Shown: positions 1 through 7,044, counted from the first letter of the stretch. The stretch: 22,402 nt of DNA from an uncultured Oscillospiraceae bacterium (GCA_934591725.1 CAKTPR010000029.1:1-22402); one strand, 5' to 3'. The notes: generated by a model from the letters alone, not told the origin. Numbers and translations: made by a program.

Positions 1-29
1 ACAGGCAGCAAGCCCTTTCGGTAGCTTGA
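1..29 (+). CDS. IS3-family transposase OrfB, last codons only
   Basis: Reading from base 3, the codons give RQQALSVA and then TGA at 27-29. The two preceding bases (AC) are compatible with a Tyr codon. IS3-family OrfB proteins often end with a motif like PVEYRxxA, so YRQQALSVA fits the extreme C-terminus of such a transposase (DDE-type integrase core). Only about nine residues are visible, so the assignment depends on the adjacent terminal-repeat-like sequence at 53-76 rather than on the protein itself. Whether the upstream gene is intact cannot be judged. Confidence 0.5.
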
Positions 30-76
30 ATAATTTACTTCTTGGCTTTTTTCTCTAACTTTTTGGGGTCACTTCA
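1..76 (+). mobile_element. Right end of an IS3-family insertion sequence (partial)
   Basis: The first 76 bases look like the 3' end of an IS3-family (IS150-like) element whose body lies outside the window. Position 76 closes a sequence containing CTAACTTTTTGGGGTCA and ending in CA. This resembles IS3-family right ends, which terminate in CA and carry a C-rich/T-rich terminal repeat (about 53-76). A transposase-like C-terminus stops about 47 bases before this end, the usual arrangement. The 3-4 bases after position 76 (CCG or CCGG) would be the target duplication. Recognition is from memory of the family; the left end is not visible, so it is not proven. Confidence 0.6.
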
Positions 77-102
77 CCGGTTCGGACAGGGTGCCTGTGC
101 GT

Positions 103-537
103 TTACAGGAACTTCCGTATATCCTCGGTTAGCTTTTGTTCGAGGTTGATGAGCCGCTTTGTGATATCCTTTGAGACTTCATCTGCGGCCTTGTACTGAT
201 TCAGGTACATGTTCAGGGACTTGACGCCCATGTTGCAGCCGTCCGTCATAAGGTCGGCCACTGTCTGGTCAGAGTCGTCCATGCCCATTTTCGCGTTGGT
301 CTTTATCCATGACATGCCCTTTGCGACCGGGCTCGGCTCCTTGCCCTTGTCATGGTATTCTGCCAGCAGCGTCTGAATTTCACCGGCAAGCTTTTCATGC
401 TCGTTCCTGCATTTTATCAGGCACTGCCTTAGCTCGCTGCCGCGCACCTGACCGAGGACTTCGTCTATCGAGCCTACGCCCATTTTGATACCGGCGTCGC
501 ACTCGCGCAGCAGCTTTATCGTATCCTGTTCTATCAT
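103..537 (-). CDS. Small all-helical protein, possibly DUF2383/ferritin-like four-helix bundle
   Basis: I see a 144-residue soluble protein starting MIEQDTIKLL. AAGGAG sits at 549-554, 11 bases upstream of this start; an alternative ATG at 570 has no such site. The sequence is predicted to be four amphipathic helices, with many charged residues and no signal peptide or membrane segment. The pattern of an N-terminal helix with CDAGIKMG, an EHEKL helix and a C-terminal helix ending EQKLTEDIRKFL recalls the DUF2383/PA2169-type ferritin-like bundles common in Clostridia. I cannot identify a metal site with confidence and infer no function. The stop lies only 27 bases from the IS-like end, so the insertion did not interrupt the gene. 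It reads toward the IS. Confidence 0.6.
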   Translation of the reverse strand: MIEQDTIKLLRECDAGIKMGVGSIDEVLGQVRGSELRQCLIKCRNEHEKLAGEIQTLLAEYHDKGKEPSPVAKGMSWIKTNAKMGMDDSDQTVADLMTDGCNMGVKSLNMYLNQYKAADEVSKDITKRLINLEQKLTEDIRKFL

Positions 538-641
538 AGAAGATCCCGCTCCTTGATGGTAAAGATACATTTAGTCTGTGGCGCCGGAGCCTTTTTATGC
601 GCATCAGAGATAGTATTCCTCTTACACAAATTTCAGCTTGG

Positions 642-1139
642 TTAAACTCTTATACAGTTTTCATTTTTCAGAATGCTGGCGGTCTTTTGATTATATGGGA
701 GCAGCACCTGCGTTTTTTCTTTGTTGATTTTATTGCACAGTGTTGCCAGACCGCTTATGCTCAGAATCAGATCGACATCTATTGTGTCGTTGGAAAGCAG
801 AATAAACTGCTGCGTACTTCCGACCGCCACAACAAGAGTTACCACGATACAGTAGAAAGGCTTATCAAGACAAACCTGGCACACAGTTTTCCCAGTTGCC
901 GTATGCGTCACTGCATAGCCGCTGCCAATAATCACATACTGCATCACATTTCTCATCCTGAACAGTAAAAATGCAGCCAAGGCCACAGCACCCAAACCGT
1001 ATGCAAGAGATATGATATCGATTCTGCCTTCTTTTAAGTCTGGAATACACATGGAACTTATTCCGATAATGCCCATGCATTCCAAGATAATAAAAACAAG
1101 TATGTTGATCTGCCAATACTTTGATACGAAAATTTTCAT
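642..1139 (-). CDS. Two-helix membrane protein of unknown function
   Basis: This 165-residue protein begins MKIFVSKYWQINILVFI. It has two clear hydrophobic segments (about residues 11-31 and 43-60) followed by a beta-rich soluble part of about 100 residues. That layout resembles small bacterial proteins with two membrane helices and a PH-like domain, but I do not recognise the family. It starts four bases after the stop of the upstream gene, so the two are almost certainly one transcript. A weak GGGGAT-type site precedes the start. Codon use is more AT-rich than in the core genes to the right, which suggests acquisition. No terminator is obvious after its stop. Confidence 0.55.
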   Translation of the reverse strand: MKIFVSKYWQINILVFIILECMGIIGISSMCIPDLKEGRIDIISLAYGLGAVALAAFLLFRMRNVMQYVIIGSGYAVTHTATGKTVCQVCLDKPFYCIVVTLVVAVGSTQQFILLSNDTIDVDLILSISGLATLCNKINKEKTQVLLPYNQKTASILKNENCIRV

Positions 1140-1143
1140 TTTA

Positions 1144-1536
1144 CTATATCCCCAATATATAAAACCCGTTATGCGCTTTTGCTTGGCTCAGCCACGCCGC
1201 CAGCGCTTCATACTCCTCCGGTTTCTCTTCGCTGAGCTTTTCTGAAATAGAATCGATCAAAGCAGGAGAATAATAATTGATGCCGTATAGATCGAATACT
1301 CCGGTCTTCATGTTATTGTAAGTGCCGCAGTCAAAAATGCGGCTATATTTCTGATAGAAAGCGTCAATATCGTCAGCATGGACATATAAAGAATCATTCC
1401 TCCAATGCTGTATATGCCTGCCTGCCGCCAGATTTTTCACGGGTGTTTTGAACGGCATATCGCAGAACTGTATTTCTATGAACGCAGAACCGCTGCGGGC
1501 GCGGCGCTCTTCCTGAGTTTTGAAAGAATGAAACAT
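1144..1536 (-). CDS. Hypothetical protein, first gene of an AT-rich pair
   Basis: The frame is open further upstream, but I place the start at 1536 (MFHSFKTQEE), giving 130 residues, because AGAGGTGAT lies seven bases before this ATG. A well-formed promoter at 1562-1590 lies just upstream, so a longer form would begin inside or before the promoter. The protein is soluble, with aromatic-rich segments (HADDIDAFYQKY, FDLYGINYYSP), and ends AHNGFYILGI. I do not recognise it. A small immunity-type or accessory protein is possible, but nothing here proves that. It is followed after four bases by a two-helix membrane protein, so a joint role is likely. Confidence 0.6.
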   Translation of the reverse strand: MFHSFKTQEERRARSGSAFIEIQFCDMPFKTPVKNLAAGRHIQHWRNDSLYVHADDIDAFYQKYSRIFDCGTYNNMKTGVFDLYGINYYSPALIDSISEKLSEEKPEEYEALAAWLSQAKAHNGFYILGI

Positions 1537-1561
1537 CGGCTTTATCACCTCTATTAATTTT

Positions 1562-1590
1562 ATTATACCATTAGATACGACCCTGCACAA
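1562..1590 (-). promoter_or_regulatory. Sigma-A-type promoter for the two minus-strand genes
   Basis: On the minus strand TTGTGC (1585-1590) is followed by 17 bases and TATAAT (1562-1567). The -10 is preceded by TGG, an extended -10 (TGn). It sits about 25 bases upstream of the GAGGTGAT ribosome binding site of the 130-residue gene. Confidence 0.7.
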
Positions 1591-1706
1591 TGAAAAGCCC
1601 ATCGCAATTCTATTGGAAATTACGGTGGGCATTTGGAGAGAATTCACAGGAGGGATTCGACCTGCGCTGCGTGAGTGAGCGCGAGATGACTTTTGATGCG
1701 AAGCAT

Positions 1707-1743
1707 AAAAAGTCGTCGCAAGCGATACAAAGCTTGCGACGAC
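1707..1743 (-). terminator. Intrinsic terminator of tRNA-Ala
   Basis: A perfect 12-bp stem (GTCGTCGCAAGC at 1712-1723 with its complement at 1732-1743) and an 8-base loop are followed on the minus strand by TTTTT (1711-1707). It begins one base after the encoded CCA of the tRNA. Confidence 0.88.
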
Positions 1744-1744
1744 G

Positions 1745-1820
1745 TGGTGGAGACGGAGGGATTCGAACCCTTGACCTTACGGATGCGAACCGTACGCTCT
1801 CCCAACTGAGCTACGCCCCC
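1745..1820 (-). tRNA. tRNA-Ala, anticodon CGC
   Basis: The minus strand reads a complete cloverleaf. The acceptor is GGGGGCG paired with CGTCTCC, the D-arm is GCTC/GAGC, and the anticodon stem TACGG/CCGTA encloses loop TTCGCAT. The T-arm is AAGGG-TTCGAAT-CCCTC... The anticodon is CGC, which reads GCG (Ala). The third acceptor pair is G3-U70, the identity element of alanine tRNAs, which supports the call independently. The terminal CCA is encoded at 1745-1747, giving 76 nt; without it the gene is 1748-1820. It has its own promoter and terminator and is divergent from the SRP RNA gene. Confidence 0.95.
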
Positions 1821-1861
1821 ATATTAAATTACTCAATGTACCCTCAAGTGACAGCTCATAC

Positions 1862-1889
1862 ATTATAACACATTTTTTTCGTTTGTAAA
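1862..1889 (-). promoter_or_regulatory. Promoter of tRNA-Ala
   Basis: On the minus strand TTTACA (1884-1889), 16 bases, then TATAAT (1862-1867) preceded by TGT (extended -10). The predicted start leaves a leader of about 35 bases before the tRNA. It is back-to-back with the SRP RNA promoter. Confidence 0.75.
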
Positions 1890-1902
1890 GGAAAAATTTT
1901 GA

Positions 1903-1931
1903 TTGATTAAATTTCAGTTTTGTAGTATAGT
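1903..1931 (+). promoter_or_regulatory. Promoter of the SRP RNA gene
   Basis: TTGATT (1903-1908), exactly 17 bases, then TATAGT (1926-1931). The expected transcription start near 1938 coincides with the 5' strand of the closing helix of the SRP RNA. Only 13 bases separate the -35 boxes of the two divergent promoters. Confidence 0.75.
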
Positions 1932-1937
1932 ATGACC

Positions 1938-2235
1938 GTGGCTTTTGACAAGGCTGCACTAGTCGGGGAGCCAGCGGTGCCCTGTAACCTGCAATCCGCT
2001 ACAGCAGGGGCGAATTCCCGATTGAGGATATGTTCTGTGTCGTCTGACTCCGGTAAGCAGCGTTGACGATCCGGTCTCGCGCAACGGAAACCCGCGAACC
2101 ATGTCAGGCGGGGAACCGAGCAGCATTAAGCGGTGCTTTTCGTGTGCCGCGAGTTTGCCGGGTCTGAGCCGGCTGCCGGGGTAACGGACATAGTTCATTG
2201 TTCGATGTCGGGTGTGCAGTCTTGTCAAGAGCCAT
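1938..2235 (+). ncRNA. ffs: Signal recognition particle RNA, large (scRNA/6S) type
   Basis: The stretch is bounded by a long terminal helix: GGCTTTTGACAAGGCTGCAC (1940-1959) pairs, with a few G-U pairs, with the strand ending GTCTTGTCAAGAGCC at 2233. The S-domain signature is at about 2101-2125, with GTCAGG, GGAA and GAGCAGC in the expected order for the Ffh-binding loop. The length of about 295 nt and the presence of an Alu-like 5' part match the large SRP RNA of Bacillus and Clostridia rather than the 114-nt 4.5S RNA of E. coli. The RNA binds Ffh and targets ribosomes making membrane or secreted proteins to FtsY. It directly precedes dnaX, as in Bacillus subtilis. No terminator separates them, so dnaX may be partly transcribed by read-through with processing. 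The ends are approximate. Confidence 0.93.
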
Positions 2236-2267
2236 AACTGCATTATGTGCCGGAGAGGTGGGAGAGC

Positions 2268-3956
2268 ATGTATCAGGCTCTGTATCGCAAGTGGCGTCCG
2301 CAGACCTTTGATCAGGTCGTCGGGCAGCAGCATATTACCGAGACGCTGAAAAACCAGGTCAGAACAGGCAGACTTTCCCATGCCTATCTCTTCATCGGCA
2401 CGCGCGGCACCGGCAAGACGACCTGCGCGAGGATACTTGCCAAGGCCGTAAACTGCGAGCATCCGGTGGACGGCAACCCCTGCGGAGCGTGTCCCGCCTG
2501 CCGCGGGATAAGCGACGGCTCGGTGCTCGATGTCGTGGAGCTGGACGCTGCGTCCAACAACGGTGTTGACAATGTGCGCGCACTCAGGGAAGAGGCGGTG
2601 TTCACCCCGGCCTCCGTGCGCAAGAGAGTGTATATTATCGACGAAGTCCATATGCTGTCGGCCTCAGCGTTCAATGCACTGCTGAAAATTCTTGAGGAGC
2701 CGCCGGAGCATCTGATGTTCATCCTCGCGACGACGGAGCTGCAGAAGGTCCCGGCGACGATTCTTTCGCGCTGCCAGCGGCACAGCTTCCGCCGTATCGA
2801 CACTCCGGACATTGCCGAGTACCTTGAATACATCGCAAAGCAGGAAAGCTTCAAACTCAGCCACGAGGCGGCGGAGCTAATCGCCCGGCTTGCAGACGGC
2901 GGCGTGCGCGATGCGCTGAGCCTGCTCGACCAGTGCTCGGCGAGCGAGACGATAGACCTTGAAGTCGTTTACAACGCGATGGGGCTTGCCGGCAACCGGC
3001 GCACGGCGCAGCTGATGGGCGGCATACTTGACCATGATACCGACAAAACGCTGCGGGATTTCAACTCCATGTGGATGGACGGCAAAGACCCGGCCACGCT
3101 CCTAACGGAGCTGTCCGGCCTGCTGCGCGACACACTTATGACGCACGTCGCCCCCAAGGGCGCGCGCAGCCTTATCTCAGGCGGCTATGACGATACGACG
3201 CTCGGTGAGCTTTCGGGACGCATGACGACCGAGGAGATAATCTGCGCGATGGAGACTGTGCAGAAGTATACCGCGTCCATGCGCGAGAGCACCAGCCCCA
3301 AGACGACCGCGGAGCTGTGTCTCGTCTCACTGTGCGACAATACAATGGGCGAGAGCATAGCGGAGCTGCGGGCGAGAATATCGCGGCTGGAGCTGCAATT
3401 GAGCAGCGGAAGCTTTACCCCCGTGCGTGAGGACACACGCCCGGCACCCGTGCACGCCGAAGAGGAACCGGAACGCTATGAGCCGGAGCCCCCGCGGCGG
3501 AGAGAAGAAGCATACATCCCGGAGGAGGATGACCTCGACCCGGAGATGTTTGCGGAGGAGCAGCCTGAGGACAGCTTCGTTCAGCGTACCGGGCAAACTC
3601 AGCCCGCGCCCGAACCGGAAGCCCAGCCCAAAGCGGACGCACCGGCAGGGGAGCCGACATGGAAGGATATCTGCGCAAAGGCTGCGGGTGTGCTCCCGAT
3701 GGATATAAAGCTGAGATTGGACGACAGCGCTTCCGTGAGGGGAAAGATAGAAAACGGCACACTGCGTATAGAGGTCGTTCCCGGCTTTCTCTACGGACGC
3801 TTCAACAGGCAGGACGTGCTCGCAAAGTTTTCGGAGGCGGCGACGGCGCTCGCGGGGAGGGAGATACACGCTCTGCTCTCGGAGCTGCACGACGAGCCGC
3901 GTCCCCAGCGCAGTCTGGATGAGCTGAAACAGTTCAAGGAAGTAAAATTCATATAA
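2268..3956 (+). CDS. dnaX: DNA polymerase III subunits gamma/tau
   Basis: This is the clamp-loader ATPase of the replicative DNA polymerase, which loads the sliding clamp. The chosen start (MYQALYRKWRPQTF, 562 residues) follows GAGAGGTGGGAG; a frame extension to 2247 is not needed. Visible motifs are Walker A GTRGTGKT (residues 44-51), the zinc-binding cysteines C63, C72, C75 and C78, Walker B DEVH (125-128), LEEPPEH, sensor-1 ATTELQKVPATILSRCQ with the SRC arginine finger, and the clamp-loader lid region after it. Residues about 380-455 are a Pro/Glu-rich linker before a conserved C-terminal domain that should contact the polymerase. Gene order ffs-dnaX-ybaB matches other Firmicutes. I did not find a convincing frameshift site for a separate gamma product. 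Confidence 0.96.
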   Translation: MYQALYRKWRPQTFDQVVGQQHITETLKNQVRTGRLSHAYLFIGTRGTGKTTCARILAKAVNCEHPVDGNPCGACPACRGISDGSVLDVVELDAASNNGVDNVRALREEAVFTPASVRKRVYIIDEVHMLSASAFNALLKILEEPPEHLMFILATTELQKVPATILSRCQRHSFRRIDTPDIAEYLEYIAKQESFKLSHEAAELIARLADGGVRDALSLLDQCSASETIDLEVVYNAMGLAGNRRTAQLMGGILDHDTDKTLRDFNSMWMDGKDPATLLTELSGLLRDTLMTHVAPKGARSLISGGYDDTTLGELSGRMTTEEIICAMETVQKYTASMRESTSPKTTAELCLVSLCDNTMGESIAELRARISRLELQLSSGSFTPVREDTRPAPVHAEEEPERYEPEPPRRREEAYIPEEDDLDPEMFAEEQPEDSFVQRTGQTQPAPEPEAQPKADAPAGEPTWKDICAKAAGVLPMDIKLRLDDSASVRGKIENGTLRIEVVPGFLYGRFNRQDVLAKFSEAATALAGREIHALLSELHDEPRPQRSLDELKQFKEVKFI

Positions 3957-3995
3957 GAATATAAATAGTAAATAATAAAAACGGAGGATATAAAA

Positions 3996-4346
3996 ATGGC
4001 AAAAGGCGGATTTCGCGGCGGATATCCCGGCGGCGGCAACCAGATGAACATGATGAGACAGGCTCAGAAGATGCAGCAGGATTTCCTGAAAATGCAGCAG
4101 GAGCTTGAGACCAAGGAGTTTGAGTTTACGGCAGGCGGCGGCGCAGTAAAGGCGACGATGATCGGCACCCGCCAGCTCCACAGCATAGAAATAAGCCCCG
4201 ATGTTGTCGACAGCGACGATGTCGAGATGCTTCAGGATCTGATCCTTGCGGCGGTCAACGGCGCTATCAAGCTTGCTGACGATGAGACCAACAAGGCCAT
4301 GAGCAAGCTTCAGAGCGGCATGGGCGGCTTCCCCGGCCTGTTCTGA
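3996..4346 (+). CDS. ybaB: YbaB/EbfC family nucleoid-associated protein
   Basis: The 116-residue protein has the family's core: a first helix with MMRQAQKMQQDFLKMQQELE, then a short beta hairpin (FTAGGGAVKATMIG), and a second helix with LQDLILAAVNGAIKLADDE. The family forms dimers that bind DNA without strong sequence preference. The glycine-rich N-terminus (MAKGGFRGGYPGGG) is a common Firmicutes extension. CGGAGGAT lies about eight bases before the start. It follows dnaX by 40 bases, the standard arrangement. In most relatives recR follows; here the next gene is a glycoside hydrolase that starts one base after this stop. Confidence 0.94.
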   Translation: MAKGGFRGGYPGGGNQMNMMRQAQKMQQDFLKMQQELETKEFEFTAGGGAVKATMIGTRQLHSIEISPDVVDSDDVEMLQDLILAAVNGAIKLADDETNKAMSKLQSGMGGFPGLF

Positions 4347-4347
4347 G

Positions 4348-6042
4348 ATGAAGACCCCTTGGACAGACAGCGTTGATATCAACGCTCCGCTTCCCGAATA
4401 CCCGCGCCCGCAGCTGGCGAGACGCAGCTGGCTGAACCTGAACGGCCCGTGGCTCTATGCCTTTACGGACAGCAGCAGGAGACCGGCTGAGTATGACGGC
4501 GAGATAACCGTGCCGTTCTCACCGGAGACGGAGCTGTCCGGCGTCGGCAGAGCGCTGAAGAGCGGGGAATACCTGTGGTATTGCAGAGAGGTCGAGATAC
4601 CGGCGGAGTTTTCCGGTAAGCGCCTGCTGCTGCACTTCGGTGCGGTCGATCAGTGTGCGGCGGTGTGGGTGAACTCCACGCAGGTCGCGCGGCACACCGG
4701 CGGCTATCTGCCATTCGAGGCGGATATCACCGACGCTGTTGAGGACGGCTATGCCCAGATCACCGTCAGAGTGACCGACGATACCGACAGAAGCTTCCAG
4801 TCCCGCGGCAAGCAGAGCTCAAAGCGCGGAGGTATATGGTACACTCCGCAGAGCGGTATATGGCAGACGGTGTGGCTCGAAGCCGTACCGGAGACGTACA
4901 TTCGCTCACTGCGCATCACCCCGGATATTGACAAGGCTTCGGTCACGGTCGAGACCGACGTCAGGGGAGACGAGCAGGCATACGCGCATTTTGACGGGCA
5001 GGACTATCCGCTCCCGGCGGAGATCCCCGTGCCGGGCTTTGAGCCGTGGTGCCCGGAGAACCCAAAGCTCTACGGCTTCAGCGTAAGCTGCGGGGAGGAC
5101 GAGGTGTTCAGCTATTTTGCGATGCGCAAGATAGCCGTCGCAAAGGACAAAAACGGAGTGCCGCGGCTGTTCCTGAATAACGAGCCATACTTCCAGAACG
5201 GTCTGCTCGATCAGGGCTACTGGCCTGACGGACTCTATACCGCACCGACGGATGAGGCGCTTATCTACGATATCAGCACCGCCAAGGCGATGGGCTTCAA
5301 TATGCTGCGCAAGCATATCAAGGTCGAGCCGCTGCGCTGGTACTACCATTGCGACAGGCTCGGTATGCTCGTCTGGCAGGATATGCCGAACGGCGGACGG
5401 CGCTATAACCCGGTCATCATCTCCGCGCCGCTCGTGACGGGCATACATCTGAACGACTCGGCACACGCCCTCTTTGCCCGGAGCGACAGCGAGGGGCGCG
5501 CACAGTTCAAGTCGGAGCTCGGCGAGCTTGTGAACCATCTGTACAACTGCCCGTGCATCTGTATGTGGGTCATCTTCAACGAGGGCTGGGGTCAGTTCGA
5601 CGCAAGGAAGATGTACGACTTTGTCCGCTCCATGGACAAGACCCGCGTTATCGACCACGCCTCAGGCTGGCATGATCAGGGTATCGGCAATGTGCAGAGC
5701 CTGCACGTGTACTTCAGGAAGTACCGCTTCAAGCCTGATAAGAAGGGCCGCGCGGTGCTGCTGAGCGAGTTCGGCGGATACAGCCATCAGGTGCCGGGAC
5801 ACTGCTACAATAATAAATACTTCGGCTATAAGAAGTTCGAGATGCCGTTCCAGCTTGAGGCGGCGCTTGAGGACTTGTATCAGACGGAGATCGGCCCGGC
5901 AAAGCTGCAGGGGCTTTCGGCGGCGGTGTATACGCAGCTGAGTGACGTTGAGGATGAGCTCAACGGCCTGCTGACATACGACAGAAAGGTCGTAAAGATC
6001 GCGCCCGAACCGATGCGCAAGATAATAAATGTAGGTAAATAA
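4348..6042 (+). CDS. Glycoside hydrolase family 2 (beta-galactosidase/glucuronidase-like)
   Basis: The 564-residue protein has the GH2 order. An N-terminal sugar-binding jelly roll (about 10-180) contains YLWYCREVEIP, then RLLLHFGAVDQCAAVWVN and GGYLPFEADIT. An immunoglobulin-like domain follows (about 180-265), then a TIM barrel (about 265-564). The likely acid/base is E412 in WVIFNEGWGQF and the likely nucleophile is E474 in LLSEFGGYS, by family position. There is no signal peptide, so it should act on imported sugars. It starts one base after the ybaB stop with no clear ribosome binding site, which implies translational coupling. The exact sugar specificity cannot be read from sequence. 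It is shorter than LacZ (about 1020 residues) but normal for the compact GH2 subgroup. Confidence 0.88.
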   Translation: MKTPWTDSVDINAPLPEYPRPQLARRSWLNLNGPWLYAFTDSSRRPAEYDGEITVPFSPETELSGVGRALKSGEYLWYCREVEIPAEFSGKRLLLHFGAVDQCAAVWVNSTQVARHTGGYLPFEADITDAVEDGYAQITVRVTDDTDRSFQSRGKQSSKRGGIWYTPQSGIWQTVWLEAVPETYIRSLRITPDIDKASVTVETDVRGDEQAYAHFDGQDYPLPAEIPVPGFEPWCPENPKLYGFSVSCGEDEVFSYFAMRKIAVAKDKNGVPRLFLNNEPYFQNGLLDQGYWPDGLYTAPTDEALIYDISTAKAMGFNMLRKHIKVEPLRWYYHCDRLGMLVWQDMPNGGRRYNPVIISAPLVTGIHLNDSAHALFARSDSEGRAQFKSELGELVNHLYNCPCICMWVIFNEGWGQFDARKMYDFVRSMDKTRVIDHASGWHDQGIGNVQSLHVYFRKYRFKPDKKGRAVLLSEFGGYSHQVPGHCYNNKYFGYKKFEMPFQLEAALEDLYQTEIGPAKLQGLSAAVYTQLSDVEDELNGLLTYDRKVVKIAPEPMRKIINVGK

Positions 6043-6046
6043 ACAC

Positions 6047-6081
6047 CGCGTCCGTGTTCGGCCATGCCGGATACGGACGCG
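6047..6081. other. 16-bp hairpin between GH2 and radical SAM genes
   Basis: CGCGTCCGTGTTCGGC (6047-6062) pairs with 6066-6081 through 16 bp, two of them G-U, around a CAT loop. No T-run follows on either strand, so it is more likely a processing, stabilising or partial attenuation element than a full terminator. It begins five bases after the GH2 stop and ends 19 bases before the next start. Confidence 0.6.
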
Positions 6082-6100
6082 TGAGCTTTCAGGTGAGTGT

Positions 6101-6931
6101 ATGCTGAAAAAAGCCTATCTTGAAATTACGAACATCTGCAATCTCTCGTGCAGCTTTTGCCCCGGCACGCGCCGCGAAAGGCGCTTCATGACCCCTGAGG
6201 AGTTTGAAACGCTCTCCCGGAAGCTGCGCGGACACGTGGAGTATCTCTACCTGCACCTTATGGGCGAGCCGCTGCTGCACCCGCAGCTTGAGGAAATACT
6301 TAATATAGCCGCGCGGCAGGGCTTCCGCGTCATAATAACGACGAACGGAACGCTGCTCGATAGACGCGGTGAACTGCTCATCTCCTCAACGGCGGTGTAC
6401 AAGGTGAATGTTTCGCTGCAATCCTTTGAGGGGAACAGCGCCGAGGAACCGGATGAATATATCGGGCTGTGCGCGGATTTTGCGGCGAAGATGTCCGCAG
6501 CGGGGAAGCAGTGTGTACTGCGCCTCTGGAACAAAAACGGACTCGACAGTCTGAACCCGCGGATCGAAGCAGTGCTTGAAGCGCGCTTTCCGAAGCCGTG
6601 GCGAGACAGCCGCGGCAGCCGGTACATCGCGGAGCGCGTACTGCTCCAGCCGGGCGAGCGCTTCGACTGGCCGGACATGAGCGCGGAGGACACAGGCGCG
6701 CAGCGCTTCTGCCGCGGGCTGCGCGATCAGATAGGCGTGCTGTGCGACGGGACTGTTGTGCCGTGCTGCCTTGATCACGAGGGCGACATAGAGCTTGGCA
6801 ATCTGTTTGAGGACGAGCTTTCTTGTATTATGTCAACCGAAAGAGCGCGCAGAATATACGACGGCTTCTCGCAAAGGCAGGCGGCAGAGGAGCTTTGCCG
6901 CCGCTGCGGATACTCAACAAGATTTACATAA
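6101..6931 (+). CDS. Radical SAM protein with SPASM-like C-terminus
   Basis: The 276-residue protein starts MLKKAYLEITNICNLSCSFCPG. The radical SAM cluster ligands are C13, C17 and C20 (CxxxCxxC). MGEPLLHP and IITTNGTLL are the usual strand motifs of the barrel. The C-terminal part carries C204, C215, C222, C223, C266 and C269, with the typical text VLCDGTVVPCCLDHEGDIELGNLF, a SPASM/twitch auxiliary-cluster region. Proteins of this type modify peptides or enzymes, or carry out other radical chemistry; the substrate here is unknown and no precursor peptide is visible nearby. AGGTGAG lies five bases before the ATG. It follows the GH2 gene by 58 bases, with a hairpin in between. Many clostridial genomes carry such stand-alone radical SAM/SPASM genes. 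Confidence 0.85.
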   Translation: MLKKAYLEITNICNLSCSFCPGTRRERRFMTPEEFETLSRKLRGHVEYLYLHLMGEPLLHPQLEEILNIAARQGFRVIITTNGTLLDRRGELLISSTAVYKVNVSLQSFEGNSAEEPDEYIGLCADFAAKMSAAGKQCVLRLWNKNGLDSLNPRIEAVLEARFPKPWRDSRGSRYIAERVLLQPGERFDWPDMSAEDTGAQRFCRGLRDQIGVLCDGTVVPCCLDHEGDIELGNLFEDELSCIMSTERARRIYDGFSQRQAAEELCRRCGYSTRFT

Positions 6932-6965
6932 TATTGTTTACATAATATACAAAGGATTATAAGAA

Positions 6966-7004
6966 GCTGCGGCGTGGTAAAAGAGCATAGATTTTTGCCG
7001 CAGC
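6966..7004. other. GC-rich stem-loop between the radical SAM gene and hom
   Basis: GCTGCGGC (6966-6973) pairs perfectly with GCCGCAGC (6997-7004) around a 23-base loop ending in TTTTT. It lies upstream of the hom promoter and could end the preceding transcript, although no T-run follows it on the plus strand. The rest of 6932-7044 shows nothing recognisable. Confidence 0.4.
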
Positions 7005-7044
7005 GGGTAGAAAAGTTTATGTAATTGGCATAGGGCAACGGGGC

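Noticed and set aside
1590..1868. Open frame of 92 codons across the tRNA-Ala gene on the plus strand, and a 60-codon frame on the minus strand at 1777-1959
   Set aside because: Both cross a convincing tRNA gene and its control sites and have no ribosome binding site.
1959..2651. 230-codon minus-strand frame across the SRP RNA and dnaX start
   Set aside because: It is antisense to a structured RNA and to dnaX; composition is that of a GC-rich shadow frame, with no binding site or known motif.
3327..4382. 351-codon minus-strand frame opposite dnaX and ybaB
   Set aside because: Shadow of two well-supported genes; no recognisable domain.
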